A stretch of 41,574 bases of DNA from JAYRWN01 sp041917975 (GTDB lineage Bacteria; Bacteroidota; Bacteroidia; Chitinophagales; Saprospiraceae): assembly GCA_041917975.1 (NCBI GenBank), contig JAYRWN010000091.1, positions 1-41,574 of the forward strand. Direction: 5' to 3'. Under the pieces are notes generated by a model. It had not been told where the DNA came from. It saw only the letters and a list, made by a program, of their open reading frames with translations, and searched no databases. This document shows positions 24,848-34,786 of the stretch, one piece after another (position 1 is the stretch's first letter; each line of letters begins with the position of its first letter). Both the position numbers and the translations under genes were made by a program.

Positions 24848-27230
24848 GTGAAAAAATTTCTTTTTATTGTAATTGGATTAATCTGTTTTCCTGGTTCTTT
24901 TCTTTATGCGCAACCAAACTATCCAAAGCAGGGTTCAAATAATAGGCCTGGTGATTTAACTGTAACTCGAAATACCATCAGCAATTCATATTTGTCTTTA
25001 ACTTATAGCCCCCAGACCATAAGCATGGAAGCTGTAACGAAATCGGATAAAAAAGTTTTTTTAAGAAACCTTATGCCACATACGACAATATCAACAATCC
25101 ACAAGGAACAAGTAAGTGATACCGTTTTTGGAATAGGTTCGTCACTGCTGATCAATACTATTGATGGTTGCAAAACACGATTTGCACTTTTTCCGATGCA
25201 ACCATTTCTGTTTGTAACCCAAATTCTTAAAAATACCGATGCTGATACTTTGAACATTCAAAAACTTAACCCAATATCTTTTTCAATAGACTTGGGCAAA
25301 AAGGCTAACGAATTAATAACTTTGGGAACAGGTGGGTTGCTTGCCGCAGATAAAAATCCGGGTAGTTATGTCTTTCTTACCACAGTTGATCCTGCAACCA
25401 GGCATGGAGTTATATCCGGTTGGTTAACAAATGAAAAAGGAAGCGGCGTGTTGTTTTCCAGATTTACTGATAATACGATTGTGATAAAACCACAAATTGA
25501 CTATGGAAATTTCCGGTTGCCCCCAGGAAAAAAGGAAACTAGTGAAACCCTGCTGATTGGTTATTTTGATGATGCCCGAATTGGTGAAGAACAATTTGCT
25601 GATGCAATTGCAAAACATCAGCACATAAAATTAAAGCCACGTACGGCTGTTTACTGTTCCTGGTATTCTGAAGAAAACGGAGGGGCGGGGAGTGAGGAAT
25701 CATCTGTTGAGCTTGCAGGGTTTATCAAAAGAATTTAAAATCTTATGGACTGGGCGTAATTCAAATAGATGACCAGTGGCAAGCGGGGGGACAATACAAT
25801 GGCCCGCGTCGTGGTTTCTACAGGGTAGACCCAACAGGAGGTTATCCAAACGGAATGTCAACCACAGCCAAAGCTATTAAAGATGCCGGTTTAGTGGCGG
25901 GGATTGGGTGGATGCCATTTGCCCGTAACCACCAGGATCCGGAATATAAAGATCGTCAGCATTGGTTTGCACACCGTCTTGATGGGAGGCCTTATGAAAC
26001 TAAATGGGGTGGTACATCGCTTGATCTTACCCATCCCGAAGTACAAAAGCATATTGCTTATGTAGCAGGCAAGATGCAGAACTGGGGTTATGGTTATTTT
26101 AAAATGGATGGTTATGGACAGGTACTGTTACGGAGCAGGTTTATATCAACGATGGTTATAAAAACGACAGTATAGGTAATTGCAAACCTTTGTACAATCC
26201 CTTAACAGGCCAAATTGAGGCGTTTCGTAATGGTTTAAAACTAATCAGGAAAACAACGAACGGCAACGTGTATTTGTCCGGTTGTTGTGCAAGCCAGAAT
26301 ATGCGTTCATTTGGCGCTTCAATGGGCTTGCTTGATGCGATGCGAATAGGTCCTGATTTTAATCACGATGGGCAGAGTATCCGAACCGGGGCAACCCGTG
26401 CATCCCGACTTTATTTTTTGAACGGAAGAGTTTGGTGGAATGACCCCGATCCTTCGATGTTAAGAGAAAGCGGAAAATCAACAGCTGATGGTGCCGCTGC
26501 CGGAATTGGGTCACTAACCTGGGCGCGGTTACTTCCTTCATTTGTGGCTATTTCAGGACAATTTTTTCTTAGCAGTGATTGGCTTCCAAACCTTCCCAAC
26601 GACCGGATTGAAATTATGAAACGTTGTATGGCGTCACATAATGGAGTAGCAAGACTTGTAGATGCATTTGAAAAAATGCTGCCTTCCATATGGCTTGCTC
26701 AAGACAAAAAATCAGGTACTCCACGAAACGTAATTGGCTTATTCAATTGGGACACGATCCCTAAAAAAATTGGATGCTCCCTGGCATGGGCAGGATTATA
26801 TGATAAGACCGACTATTATGCATTCGATTTTTGGGGAGACAATCCTTTGGCTAATCTTTCGGCATCTGTTTCTGAAGAACTGCCTTCTGAATCCTGCAGG
26901 GTAATAGCCTTACGGGCCAAATCAAATCATCCGGTGGTTGTATCCACTTCGCAACATATCACGCAGGGTATGATTGATCTGACAAACGAAAAATGGGGAA
27001 ACCAAACTTTATCAGGAACAAGTAAAATAATTGGTGGTGACAATTATGAGATCCGAATTGCAGGATTGAATGATGGCTCGAATTGGAAAGCAAGCAATGC
27101 AACAATCATTGAAAAAATTGGCGATGTAACAATTGAAGTTTTACCGCAGACAGAAGAAGGATGGCTGAGCGTTGTAATTAATTCCAAAGAAAGCCAAATT
27201 GTTAAATGGCAGCTGAAGTTTAGTAAGTAA
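24848..27230 (+). pseudogene. Exported clan GH-D alpha-galactosidase-like gene with two frameshifts
   Basis: GTG 24848 starts a Sec signal ending LYAQ. Frame one runs to 25738 (ending FIKRI). A one-base loss in the A-run near 25731 explains the break, since restoring it gives IKKNLKSYGLGVIQIDDQWQ. The second frame, open from before 25855, covers KMDG (the clan nucleophile motif, near 26106). It breaks near 26118, where one T is missing from a short run. The third frame ends at 27230 and has VWWNDPDPSMLR plus a C-terminal beta domain. Repaired, the protein would be about 794 residues. All three pieces lie in order and look otherwise well kept, so recent mutation or sequencing error are both possible. 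Confidence 0.82.
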
Positions 27231-27480
27231 ATGCAGATTAACGGCACCTGTGGTCTGTACGCCAAGTACTTTAAACTCAAGCAAAGAAGCGCCCGATCTG
27301 AGCAGGACTCCGTTCAGTTGCCAGCCGTAGCTTGCCTGCTTCACATGATCAGCATTTAACTGACAATGTTCCCCATTTGATGAATCGCAGATCATAGTTA
27401 TCTTTATTTCGAAGAGCAGTAAACATAAATTTGTACCGTCAACGATTTTAATTGTTTAAGGTGAGATCCTTTTTTTCTGT
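27231..27480. other. Intergenic remnant of unknown origin
   Basis: No recognised gene. The minus strand has an open stretch over 27141-27395 that reads NADHVKQASYGWQLNGVLLR and then looks protein-like, but it overlaps the end of the alpha-galactosidase gene and matches nothing I know. The remainder is AT-rich. Confidence 0.3.
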
Positions 27481-27482
27481 CT

Positions 27483-27799
27483 AGTTGGGAAAGTGGACAA
27501 GTAAGCTGGGACAGTTTTTGTAAACATGTAAAAGACGAAGGCTATAATGGAGTGGAAGCACCCGTTCCTTTTGAACCGGAGTTAAGAGATGGATGCTTGC
27601 AGCACTCACAAAGTATGATCTGCAACTGGTGGTTCAGTATTATCAATCCTTTGAAAAAGATTTTACAGAACATAAGGCCAACAAGCAGAATCAACTATAT
27701 TTACTATTACAGCGGAGTTTGGGCCATTTCCTTATATGTAGGCGTTACCATTTTCGCAGGAACCGGTTGCCAGTAAATGGGACATTAATGTGTACATGA
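27483..27799 (+). pseudogene. Remnant of a sugar phosphate isomerase/epimerase gene
   Basis: One frame reads SWDSFCKHVKDEGYNGVEAP then VPFEPELRDG. After a one-base shift near 27590 another continues MLAALTKYDLQLVVQYYQSF then EKDFTEHKANKQNQLYLL. This is the N-terminal TIM-barrel part of the xylose isomerase-like/AP endonuclease-2 family (GYDGVE is the first metal-side strand; L-Q-L-V-x-Q-Y is the next). The rest of the ~270-residue family is missing. It belonged to the sugar-catabolic set that the neighbouring genes represent. Confidence 0.6.
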
Positions 27800-27844
27800 T
27801 GCGCTTATTAAAACAGCGATACAATCAATAAAAAAACATGTATA

Positions 27845-29227
27845 ATGCAAACAATTTCAGCAGAAGTAAAAAATACAAACGATATGGCAGTAAAGTTTAA
27901 CGCTTCCTATATCTTTTTAGTGAGCGTTGTTTCTGCATTGGGCGGCTTGCTATTTGGTTTTGATACAGCAATTATTTCAGGCGCCATAAATTTTATTCAA
28001 CCTTATTTTCAATTGAATGAATATTCTCTCGGTTGGGCAGTAAGTTCAATTTTAATTGGCTGTGTCATAGGGGCGGCTATTGCAGGGAAGTTGTGTGATG
28101 TATGGGGCCGGAAAAAAATATTATTGCTTTGCGGGTTTTTATTTGCTGTTACCGGCATTGGTACAGGAATGGCACATTCGTTAGGCGTGTTTGTTTTTTT
28201 TAGAATAGCAGGAGGTTTGGCCGTAGGAATAGCAGCCATGGCTGCACCTATGTATATTGCTGAAACGGTGCCCGGCGCTTTACGTGGACGAATGGTATCG
28301 CTGTATCAATTGGCAATTGTGTTGGGAATATTGCTGGCTTATTTATCTAATTATTTATTGGCCGATGCCGGTGAAAATAACTGGCGCTGGATGTTTGCTT
28401 CACAGACAGTGCCCTCTGTATTGTTTTTTGGTTTTATGTTTTTAGTGCCTGAATCGCCACGCTGGTTAATGAAAAAGGAACGAAAAAAAGAAGCTGAAAT
28501 TATTTTAACAAAAGTAGGAGGAGCAGTCTATAGCAATATTGAGTTAGAAGCAATTGAGGAAAGTTTTCATCACGAGCATAAAGAAAAACTTGCTGATTTA
28601 TGGCTGCCTGCATTTAGCCCTTTGTTGTGGATGGGTATTATCATTGCCGTTTTTCAACAGATAACCGGCATTAACGCCATCTTATATTATGCACCGGAGA
28701 TCATTAAAAAAACAGGTGTAACTAATGAAAATGCTTTACTGCAAACCATCGGCATTGGAGTAATTATGTTCCTATTTACGCTGGTGGCTATTTGGCTGAT
28801 TGATAAAGCAGGCCGAAAAATTTTATTACTCATTGGTTGTGCCCTTATGGGGCTTTCGCTGATTGGAGTGGCGGCTTGTTTTCATTTTCAATATTTTGAA
28901 AACTACCTGGTATTACTATTTTTAATGATTTACATAGCAGGATTTTCAGCCAGTTTAGGCGCAGTAACCTGGGTAATCCTCTCTGAAATATTTCCCAATC
29001 GCATTAGGGGGTTGGCATTATCGATAAGTACGTTGTTATTATGGATAGCCGATTTTTTTGCCAGTTTTGCGTTCCCTGTTTTAAATGAAAAGCTTGGTGT
29101 GGCGATAACCCTCCTCATCTTTTCTGCATTATGTGGTATTTATTACATCTACATCAAACGAAAAATTCCGGAAACAAAAGGAAGGTCGCTGGAAGAATTA
29201 GAAAAGATGTTAGTGAAAGAGAGGTAA
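27845..29227 (+). CDS. Sugar porter family MFS transporter
   Basis: The 460-residue protein has 12 predicted membrane helices. Sugar-porter signatures are ALGGLLFGFDTAIISGA in helix 1, DVWGRKKILLLCG after helix 2, RIAGGLAVGIAAMAAPMYIA, PESPRWLM before the central loop, QQITGINAILYYAPEI in helix 7, and PETKGRSLEELE at the C-terminus. It probably brings a hexose or pentose in with H+. It is the only importer in the block, where no SusC/SusD pair exists, so its substrate is likely the monosaccharide released by the surrounding glycosidases. Remnants flank it on both sides. Confidence 0.9.
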   Translation: MQTISAEVKNTNDMAVKFNASYIFLVSVVSALGGLLFGFDTAIISGAINFIQPYFQLNEYSLGWAVSSILIGCVIGAAIAGKLCDVWGRKKILLLCGFLFAVTGIGTGMAHSLGVFVFFRIAGGLAVGIAAMAAPMYIAETVPGALRGRMVSLYQLAIVLGILLAYLSNYLLADAGENNWRWMFASQTVPSVLFFGFMFLVPESPRWLMKKERKKEAEIILTKVGGAVYSNIELEAIEESFHHEHKEKLADLWLPAFSPLLWMGIIIAVFQQITGINAILYYAPEIIKKTGVTNENALLQTIGIGVIMFLFTLVAIWLIDKAGRKILLLIGCALMGLSLIGVAACFHFQYFENYLVLLFLMIYIAGFSASLGAVTWVILSEIFPNRIRGLALSISTLLLWIADFFASFAFPVLNEKLGVAITLLIFSALCGIYYIYIKRKIPETKGRSLEELEKMLVKER

Positions 29228-29791
29228 AACGGATAAATTAATCCAAAATTCCCTATCATGATTACTGCAATCATTTTTTCAGAATTCAAATTTTACATTG
29301 TATGAGAATAGTTTTTCAAGCCATATTGTTTTGGATGATCAGTAGTCGGAAAATAAGAATATGGTAAGTAGGTAAAAAGACGCCTGGAAAATGGAATCAA
29401 AACCAATCGATGAATAAAATCCGCACAAATAGCATCTTTATTGTAATACTGTGCTTTTTAACGCCGCAGCAGACTTAAGCGCAATCGGATAAGCAAAGGA
29501 TTGAATATAACCGGTAACAAATTTCCGGGAGAGGTATCCGTTTTTACAGAGGAAGGTGAAGATGTGATTGTTGAAAATAACTTCATCAATCAATAGTAAT
29601 ATTTTAGTCCTGTTGGTGTGGGTTCGACAAGGATAAAAGAATGGAAACGGGGCAAAGGCGCCAATGATGAAGTTTATCGGGGATAATAGATGGATTTAGA
29701 ATCGTTTCGAAATAAAGAAATAGATTTGAAGGAAAGTTGGTGGCATTTATAACTTAGCTGACAGTTTGAGCGATAAAAATGAAAAAGTAGT
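29228..29791 (+). pseudogene. Decayed exported protein gene between the porter and the SDR
   Basis: At 29410 an ATG begins a signal-peptide-like frame (NSIFIVILCFLTPQQT, a stop, then AQSDKQ). Further on, 29502-29592 reads LNITGNKFPGEVSVFTEEGE and DVIVENNFINQ before a stop, and 29600-29685 reads SPVGVGSTRIKEWKRGKGAN. The V-I-V-E-N-N-F-I phrase resembles a parallel beta-helix repeat as in polysaccharide lyases, but this is a weak guess. The stops and short pieces show a dead gene. Confidence 0.4.
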
Positions 29792-30574
29792 ATGAAAAGA
29801 CTATTAAATAAAAAAACAATTGTAACAGGAGCAGGAGAAGGCATCGGCAGAGGTATTGCCGAAGCAATGGCCAAGCATGGTTCAAAATTGGCCATCTGTG
29901 ATATTAATGAGAAAACCCTTGCAGAAACAGCTCTTAAATTGAAGTGTCTTGGAGCAGATGTGTTTAGTAAAATCGTTGATATCCGAAACGAACAGGAAAT
30001 CATTGACTTTGTTGCTGAGTCTGCTGCTGATATGGGCGGTATTAATGTTTTAATCAACAACGCAGCGGTAATGCCGGGATCAGCATTGGAAAAACTTTCA
30101 GCCGCAACAATTGATGAAGTGTTAAGTGTAAATCTACGGGCGCCAATATTGTTCAGCCGGGAAGTATTGCCGTTTATGAAAAAGGAAACAAATGGTTCCA
30201 TCATTCATATGTCAAGCGTTACCGGTCATAATGGTTTTCCGGAAGTGGCGGTTTATGGCGCATCAAAAGGAGGACTAATGGCGCTGGCCCGTGGGCATGC
30301 AATGGAACTGGCTCCGCACAATATTCGTGTAAACACAGTGTCGCCCGGAACAGTAGATTCAGCCATGCTTCACCGGTTTATCCAACAAAACGCAGCTGAC
30401 CCGGAGCAGGTACTCAGCGAGTTTAACCGCATTCACCCGAGAGGAAAAATTGCTACAGTTAAAGAGGTTGCAAACGTGTTTGTTTTCCTTGCAAGCGATG
30501 AGTCGATAAATATTACGGCAACAGATATAAGGTGCGATGGTGGTTATTGTGTGCAGGGTACTCAACCAAAATAA
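29792..30574 (+). CDS. Short-chain dehydrogenase/reductase (candidate sugar dehydrogenase)
   Basis: The 260-residue enzyme has the classical SDR pattern: TGAGEGIG at 12-19 for NAD(P), D at the end of strand 2 (CDIN), NNAA (~89-92), catalytic S142 in MSSV, Y155-x3-K159 in VYGASK, and the SPGTVDSAM loop. The Asp after strand 2 favours NAD over NADP. It is the first of three closely spaced genes (SDR, dehydratase, SMP-30; gaps 12 and 26 bases), so I infer oxidation of an aldose to its lactone. The C-terminus differs from the remnant SDR at 21201. Confidence 0.85.
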   Translation: MKRLLNKKTIVTGAGEGIGRGIAEAMAKHGSKLAICDINEKTLAETALKLKCLGADVFSKIVDIRNEQEIIDFVAESAADMGGINVLINNAAVMPGSALEKLSAATIDEVLSVNLRAPILFSREVLPFMKKETNGSIIHMSSVTGHNGFPEVAVYGASKGGLMALARGHAMELAPHNIRVNTVSPGTVDSAMLHRFIQQNAADPEQVLSEFNRIHPRGKIATVKEVANVFVFLASDESINITATDIRCDGGYCVQGTQPK

Positions 30575-30586
30575 TATTAATAAGAC

Positions 30587-31756
30587 ATGAAAATTACAGG
30601 ATTAAAAACACTGGTGGTCAATGCGGAAATGCGCAACTGGGTTTTTGCAAAAGTTGAAACAGACCAGCCTGGGCTTTTTGGCTGGGGAGAAGGTTCGCTT
30701 GAGTGGAAAACAAGAGCTGTTGTTGGGGCATTGGAAGATTTTGAACCCATGATTGTTGGTGAGGATCCCCGAAATATCGAACATCTCTACCAGAAAATGT
30801 ACCGTCAATCATTCTGGGCAATGGGCGTCATCGGCATGTCAGCTATTTCTGCCATTGAACAGGCGCTTTGGGATATTAAAGGTAAGGACCTCAACGTACC
30901 TGTCTTTGAACTTTTGGGTGGTAAAGTAAGAGACCGGGTTAGAATGTACACACATTTAGGCGGTGGTGATATGAAAGCTGTGTATGAAACTTTTTCAGTA
31001 GAACCGCTCATTGAATATGCTGAAAGAGTTGTCAGCAAAAGTTACTCGGCGTTAAAAGTGGTATTTGTTCCCTATTCAAAAACGATTGAAGGAAATAAAA
31101 AAGTGAAACAGTTTGCCCACATGTTTGGAAAACTCAGGGAAGCTGTTGGACCCGATATTGATATCATGGTGGACTTTCATGGCAGGACAACTCCTGCAAT
31201 GGCTATCCAGTATATTAACGCTATTGAAGAGTATCATCCCTTCTTTTGCGAAGAACCCGTTCGCCCTGAAAATATAGACTCTATTAAAATGGTAACAGAC
31301 AGAACAAAGGTTCCCATTGCTACAGGCGAAAGGCATATTTCAATTTATCAATACAAAGAAATATTTGAAAAAAATGCGGTGCATATTATTCAGCCCGACC
31401 TATGCCATTGCGGTGGGCTATGGGCTGCTAAAAAAATAGCGGCAATGGCCGAGGTGTACCACATGGGAGTAGCACCACACAATCCGTTAGGACCAGTGGC
31501 TAATGCGGTTGCCCTGCATTTTGCATTATCAACTCCCAACTTCCTCATTCAGGAAGATATGCTTACCGATGTGCCCTGGCGGTGGGATGTGGTGCAAACG
31601 GAAATAACCTCTCAAAATGGATATTGGAACGTTCCCGTAAAACCAGGATTAGGAATTGAAATCAATGAAGAGGAAGCAAAAAAGCATCCGTTCAAACAGG
31701 AAATCATTCATTCCAATACCATCAGAGATGAAGACAATGCTATATTGGACTGGTAA
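30587..31756 (+). CDS. Galactonate dehydratase-like enzyme (MR/MLE family)
   Basis: The 389-residue cytoplasmic enzyme resembles DgoD-type D-galactonate dehydratase along its length: KITGLKTLVV start, GWGEGSLE, GMSAISAIEQALWDIKGK (83-100), metal ligands D196 in VDFHGR, E222 in CEEP and E248 in TGER, the acid/base His pair H198 and H298 (APHNPLGP). The reaction would be a sugar acid to its 2-keto-3-deoxy form. D-galactonate is the first guess, but other aldonates are handled by close relatives. It is translated just after the SDR and before the lactonase, a coherent non-phosphorylating oxidation set. Confidence 0.87.
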   Translation: MKITGLKTLVVNAEMRNWVFAKVETDQPGLFGWGEGSLEWKTRAVVGALEDFEPMIVGEDPRNIEHLYQKMYRQSFWAMGVIGMSAISAIEQALWDIKGKDLNVPVFELLGGKVRDRVRMYTHLGGGDMKAVYETFSVEPLIEYAERVVSKSYSALKVVFVPYSKTIEGNKKVKQFAHMFGKLREAVGPDIDIMVDFHGRTTPAMAIQYINAIEEYHPFFCEEPVRPENIDSIKMVTDRTKVPIATGERHISIYQYKEIFEKNAVHIIQPDLCHCGGLWAAKKIAAMAEVYHMGVAPHNPLGPVANAVALHFALSTPNFLIQEDMLTDVPWRWDVVQTEITSQNGYWNVPVKPGLGIEINEEEAKKHPFKQEIIHSNTIRDEDNAILDW

Positions 31757-31782
31757 AAAACAAACTGAATAAATCAAAACAA

Positions 31783-32664
31783 ATGGATCGTGTGAACGCA
31801 GAACTAACCTATTCAATTCCGGCAATTGTAGGCGAAGGTTGTATTTGGGATGCAGCGAAACAACGCCTGCTTTGGGTGGATATTCTGTCGCAGAAAATAT
31901 ATTCTTTTAATCCTCAAAATGGTGCTAACACCGGTTATGATATTGGGCAGGATGTTGGTACTGTGGTACTTACAGAATCTGATCGTTGGGCTTATGCCGG
32001 TCAGGATGGAATAGGTTTTCTTAATCCTGAAAATGGCGAAATAACGGAAGGCGCAAAACCCGAAAAAAATCACCCCGAAATCCGGTTCAACGATGGAAAA
32101 TGCGACCCGAGGGGAACTTTCTGGGCTGGCACTATGGCCTATGATTGCACAAGAGGTGCGGGCAAGCTGTACGAGTTCGACTCAAAAGGTAATGTGAAGA
32201 TAAAGATTGACACAACGACCATTTCTAACGGTTTGGCATGGAGCAGCGATTGTAAAAAATTCTATTTTATCGATTCACTTACTTATGAAATTCATCAGTA
32301 TGATTATGATATAACCACCGGCGATATTCAAAATAAAAAAATTATTACAACAATAGAAAAAGAAATTGGTTTGCCTGATGGAATGACGATTGACAACGAT
32401 AATCATTTATGGGTAGCCTTGTTTGGTGGTGGGAAAGTGATAAGAATAAACCCCGAAACAGGTGATACAGTTTTTGAAGTTTGTGTGCCGGTACCTAAAG
32501 TTACCTCCTGTGCATTTGGCGGTGAACATTTAGATGAACTTTATATAACTACTGCCAATTATTTAATGGATGAAGAAGCACTTAAAGAATATCCGCTTTC
32601 CGGTTCTTTGTTCAAGGCAAAACTTCCTTTCAAAGGAATGCTGCCGTATAAAATGATTTTTTAA
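31783..32664 (+). CDS. SMP-30/gluconolactonase family lactonase
   Basis: The 293-residue protein is a six-bladed beta-propeller of the SMP-30/LRE family. Metal-site residues are E18 in VGEGCIWD, the Asn of ISNGLAWS and the Asp of LPDGMTID; RFNDGKCDPRGTFWAGT is the family signature. No signal peptide is present, so it acts in the cytoplasm. It would open the aldonolactone made by the SDR and feed the dehydratase encoded just upstream. It closes the three-gene set, followed by about 225 bases before the GH97 start, which hold only short open frames. Confidence 0.88.
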   Translation: MDRVNAELTYSIPAIVGEGCIWDAAKQRLLWVDILSQKIYSFNPQNGANTGYDIGQDVGTVVLTESDRWAYAGQDGIGFLNPENGEITEGAKPEKNHPEIRFNDGKCDPRGTFWAGTMAYDCTRGAGKLYEFDSKGNVKIKIDTTTISNGLAWSSDCKKFYFIDSLTYEIHQYDYDITTGDIQNKKIITTIEKEIGLPDGMTIDNDNHLWVALFGGGKVIRINPETGDTVFEVCVPVPKVTSCAFGGEHLDELYITTANYLMDEEALKEYPLSGSLFKAKLPFKGMLPYKMIF

Positions 32665-32889
32665 AAATTTGCATATAGAAATATGGTATCAGAAAAAGTT
32701 AATTGCAGGAAACCGGGGCAGGTAACCTTCGATGGAAATGTTTATACAAAAGGAGCTATCGGGGCCATACACGGTGAAAAACAAAGAACGCAAAGTGAAT
32801 AAATCGAAATGAAGTGGTCAGGTGATTTTATATTGAATAAGAAAAACCTATTATGCTTTATTCATAATAATAAATCAGGAATAAGAAAT

Positions 32890-34755
32890 ATGAATATCTT
32901 TTCGCAAAGAATAATAAAGCTGTTGCATGCGTTTGCTTTTCTTGCTTTATATGTTAACGCAACATCATCAATTTTTGCGCAGTCAAACCGGTGGCCGGTA
33001 ACAATTCATTCGCCTGATAAGCATTTGCAAATGCAATTCACTATGAATAAGTCGGGAGAGATTTTTTACAATTTCACTGCTAATAAGAAATTATTGCTGC
33101 AATCATCAAGAGTGGGCCTGGAGGTAAAAGGTAAGCCCATATTGAGAAGTAAGAAAATAGAAACAGTTGATGAAGTATGGAAACCTGTATGGGGAAAGCG
33201 CAGCGAAGTGCCAGAACAGTACACCGAATTGCAATTGGTTTTTGATATGTACACCATTAAAGCCCGGGTATATAATAATGGTATTGCTTTCAGGTATGAG
33301 GGTGGAAGTGTGGAGAACGAACTCACCCAATTTAATTTTGCCGGTGATTACACGGTATGGTCTTACAAAGTAGAAGATCATAATGTTGGGCCGGAACATT
33401 TGATGGATGCAGGTGGCGGCGAACGATTGCCAGTGATGACTGTCAGAGCTGATGCTAATAATTACATGGCAGTACACGAAGCAGCGCTGGAAAGTGGTGA
33501 ACCCATGCGACTGCAAGTACACAGATGTACAACTATAATGACCATTCCTTCCAAACGGGGAAAAGCTTGGCGTGTAGTTTTATATGGACGTACACCAGGT
33601 GAATTGGTAGATTCACATTTGATTGAATTGCTAAATCCTCCCCCCGCTTCCGATTTTTCCTGGGTAAAACCGGGTGTAGCTGTATGGGACTGGCGCATTG
33701 ACGGAGCAATAGCGAATGGGTTTAAATATAATATGACGTTACCTTCGTGGAAACGAATGGTTGATTTTGCATCTGCAAACGGAATTCTTTCATTGGTGCT
33801 CGATGCTAATTGGTACGGGCCTGAGTTTGAAAAAGGATCAGATCCGACAAAAGGTGGAAAAGTTGATCAGGTACATCAGATAATTACTTATGGTAAGGAA
33901 AAAAATGTAGGCGTTTGGTTGTACCTGAATGATGTAGGCGGAAAACAATACCCCATTGATGAAACCATAAGGCAATATAGCCGGTGGGGTGCTGTGGGTA
34001 TTAAGTATGGATTCATGGCGGGAAATTTTGAAGAGAAAAATATCCGCACCCGATTAATAACAAGACTTTGTACGGAAAATCATTTGATGGTTGATTTCCA
34101 TGATGACCCTGTTCACCCATATGGACAAATGCGCACCTATCCTAATGCGGTTACACGGGAGTACAATCATGCGCAACTCGATGCGCTTCGGGTATTTCAA
34201 CCGGCAACATTTGTAACAGCTGTATTTGTAAATATGCTGGCAGGTCCGTTGGATATGAATAATGGAACAATGGATATGTTTCAGCAAGGTAGAACCGATA
34301 ATCCCATGCCGGTTCCCTCAACGATCACTGCCGAGGCAGCCCGTACATTAATTGTTTTTTCGGGAGCAACCATTATTCCTGACATTCCGGAAAATTATAA
34401 TAAGCATCCGCAAATTTTAAAATTCATAGCTGCTCAAAAAATGCCATGGAAAGAAAGTAAAACATTGAGTGGTGATATAGGGGAATACATTGTTATGGCA
34501 CGACAAAATGCAGATGGTAATTGGCTGATTGGCGCTGCCACGAATGAAAATGCAAGAGATGTCAGCATACCGCTTTCTTTTCTTGAAAAAGGAGATTATG
34601 AAGCATTATTGATAGAAGATGGGAAAGATGCTGATTATCGTTTTAAAAAAGAATCGTACACAACATCAACAAGAATTGTTAATAATATGCAATACATAAA
34701 TGTGAGACTGGCGCTTGGAGGTGGAGCTTGCATCCTGTTACAAAAGAAAAAATAA
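32890..34755 (+). CDS. Exported glycoside hydrolase family 97
   Basis: I prefer ATG 32890 (621 residues) since a Sec signal (to FAQS) follows at once; an in-frame ATG at 32809 would add 27 residues ahead of it. GH97 features are the N-terminal beta-super-sandwich (SPDKHLQMQF; YTELQLVFD), EHLMDAGGGERLPV, and a catalytic barrel with SWVKPGVAVWDWR, VLDANWYG, HLMVDFHDD and RTYPNAVTREYNHAQ. The family contains inverting alpha-glucosidases and retaining alpha-galactosidases. At the strand where retaining members carry the Asp nucleophile, this protein reads IKYGFMAG, without Asp, so the mechanism is uncertain. It is the last intact gene of the block. Confidence 0.88.
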   Translation: MNIFSQRIIKLLHAFAFLALYVNATSSIFAQSNRWPVTIHSPDKHLQMQFTMNKSGEIFYNFTANKKLLLQSSRVGLEVKGKPILRSKKIETVDEVWKPVWGKRSEVPEQYTELQLVFDMYTIKARVYNNGIAFRYEGGSVENELTQFNFAGDYTVWSYKVEDHNVGPEHLMDAGGGERLPVMTVRADANNYMAVHEAALESGEPMRLQVHRCTTIMTIPSKRGKAWRVVLYGRTPGELVDSHLIELLNPPPASDFSWVKPGVAVWDWRIDGAIANGFKYNMTLPSWKRMVDFASANGILSLVLDANWYGPEFEKGSDPTKGGKVDQVHQIITYGKEKNVGVWLYLNDVGGKQYPIDETIRQYSRWGAVGIKYGFMAGNFEEKNIRTRLITRLCTENHLMVDFHDDPVHPYGQMRTYPNAVTREYNHAQLDALRVFQPATFVTAVFVNMLAGPLDMNNGTMDMFQQGRTDNPMPVPSTITAEAARTLIVFSGATIIPDIPENYNKHPQILKFIAAQKMPWKESKTLSGDIGEYIVMARQNADGNWLIGAATNENARDVSIPLSFLEKGDYEALLIEDGKDADYRFKKESYTTSTRIVNNMQYINVRLALGGGACILLQKKK

Positions 34756-34786
34756 TAAGCTTCGATTAATTGTAAAATGACAATGT

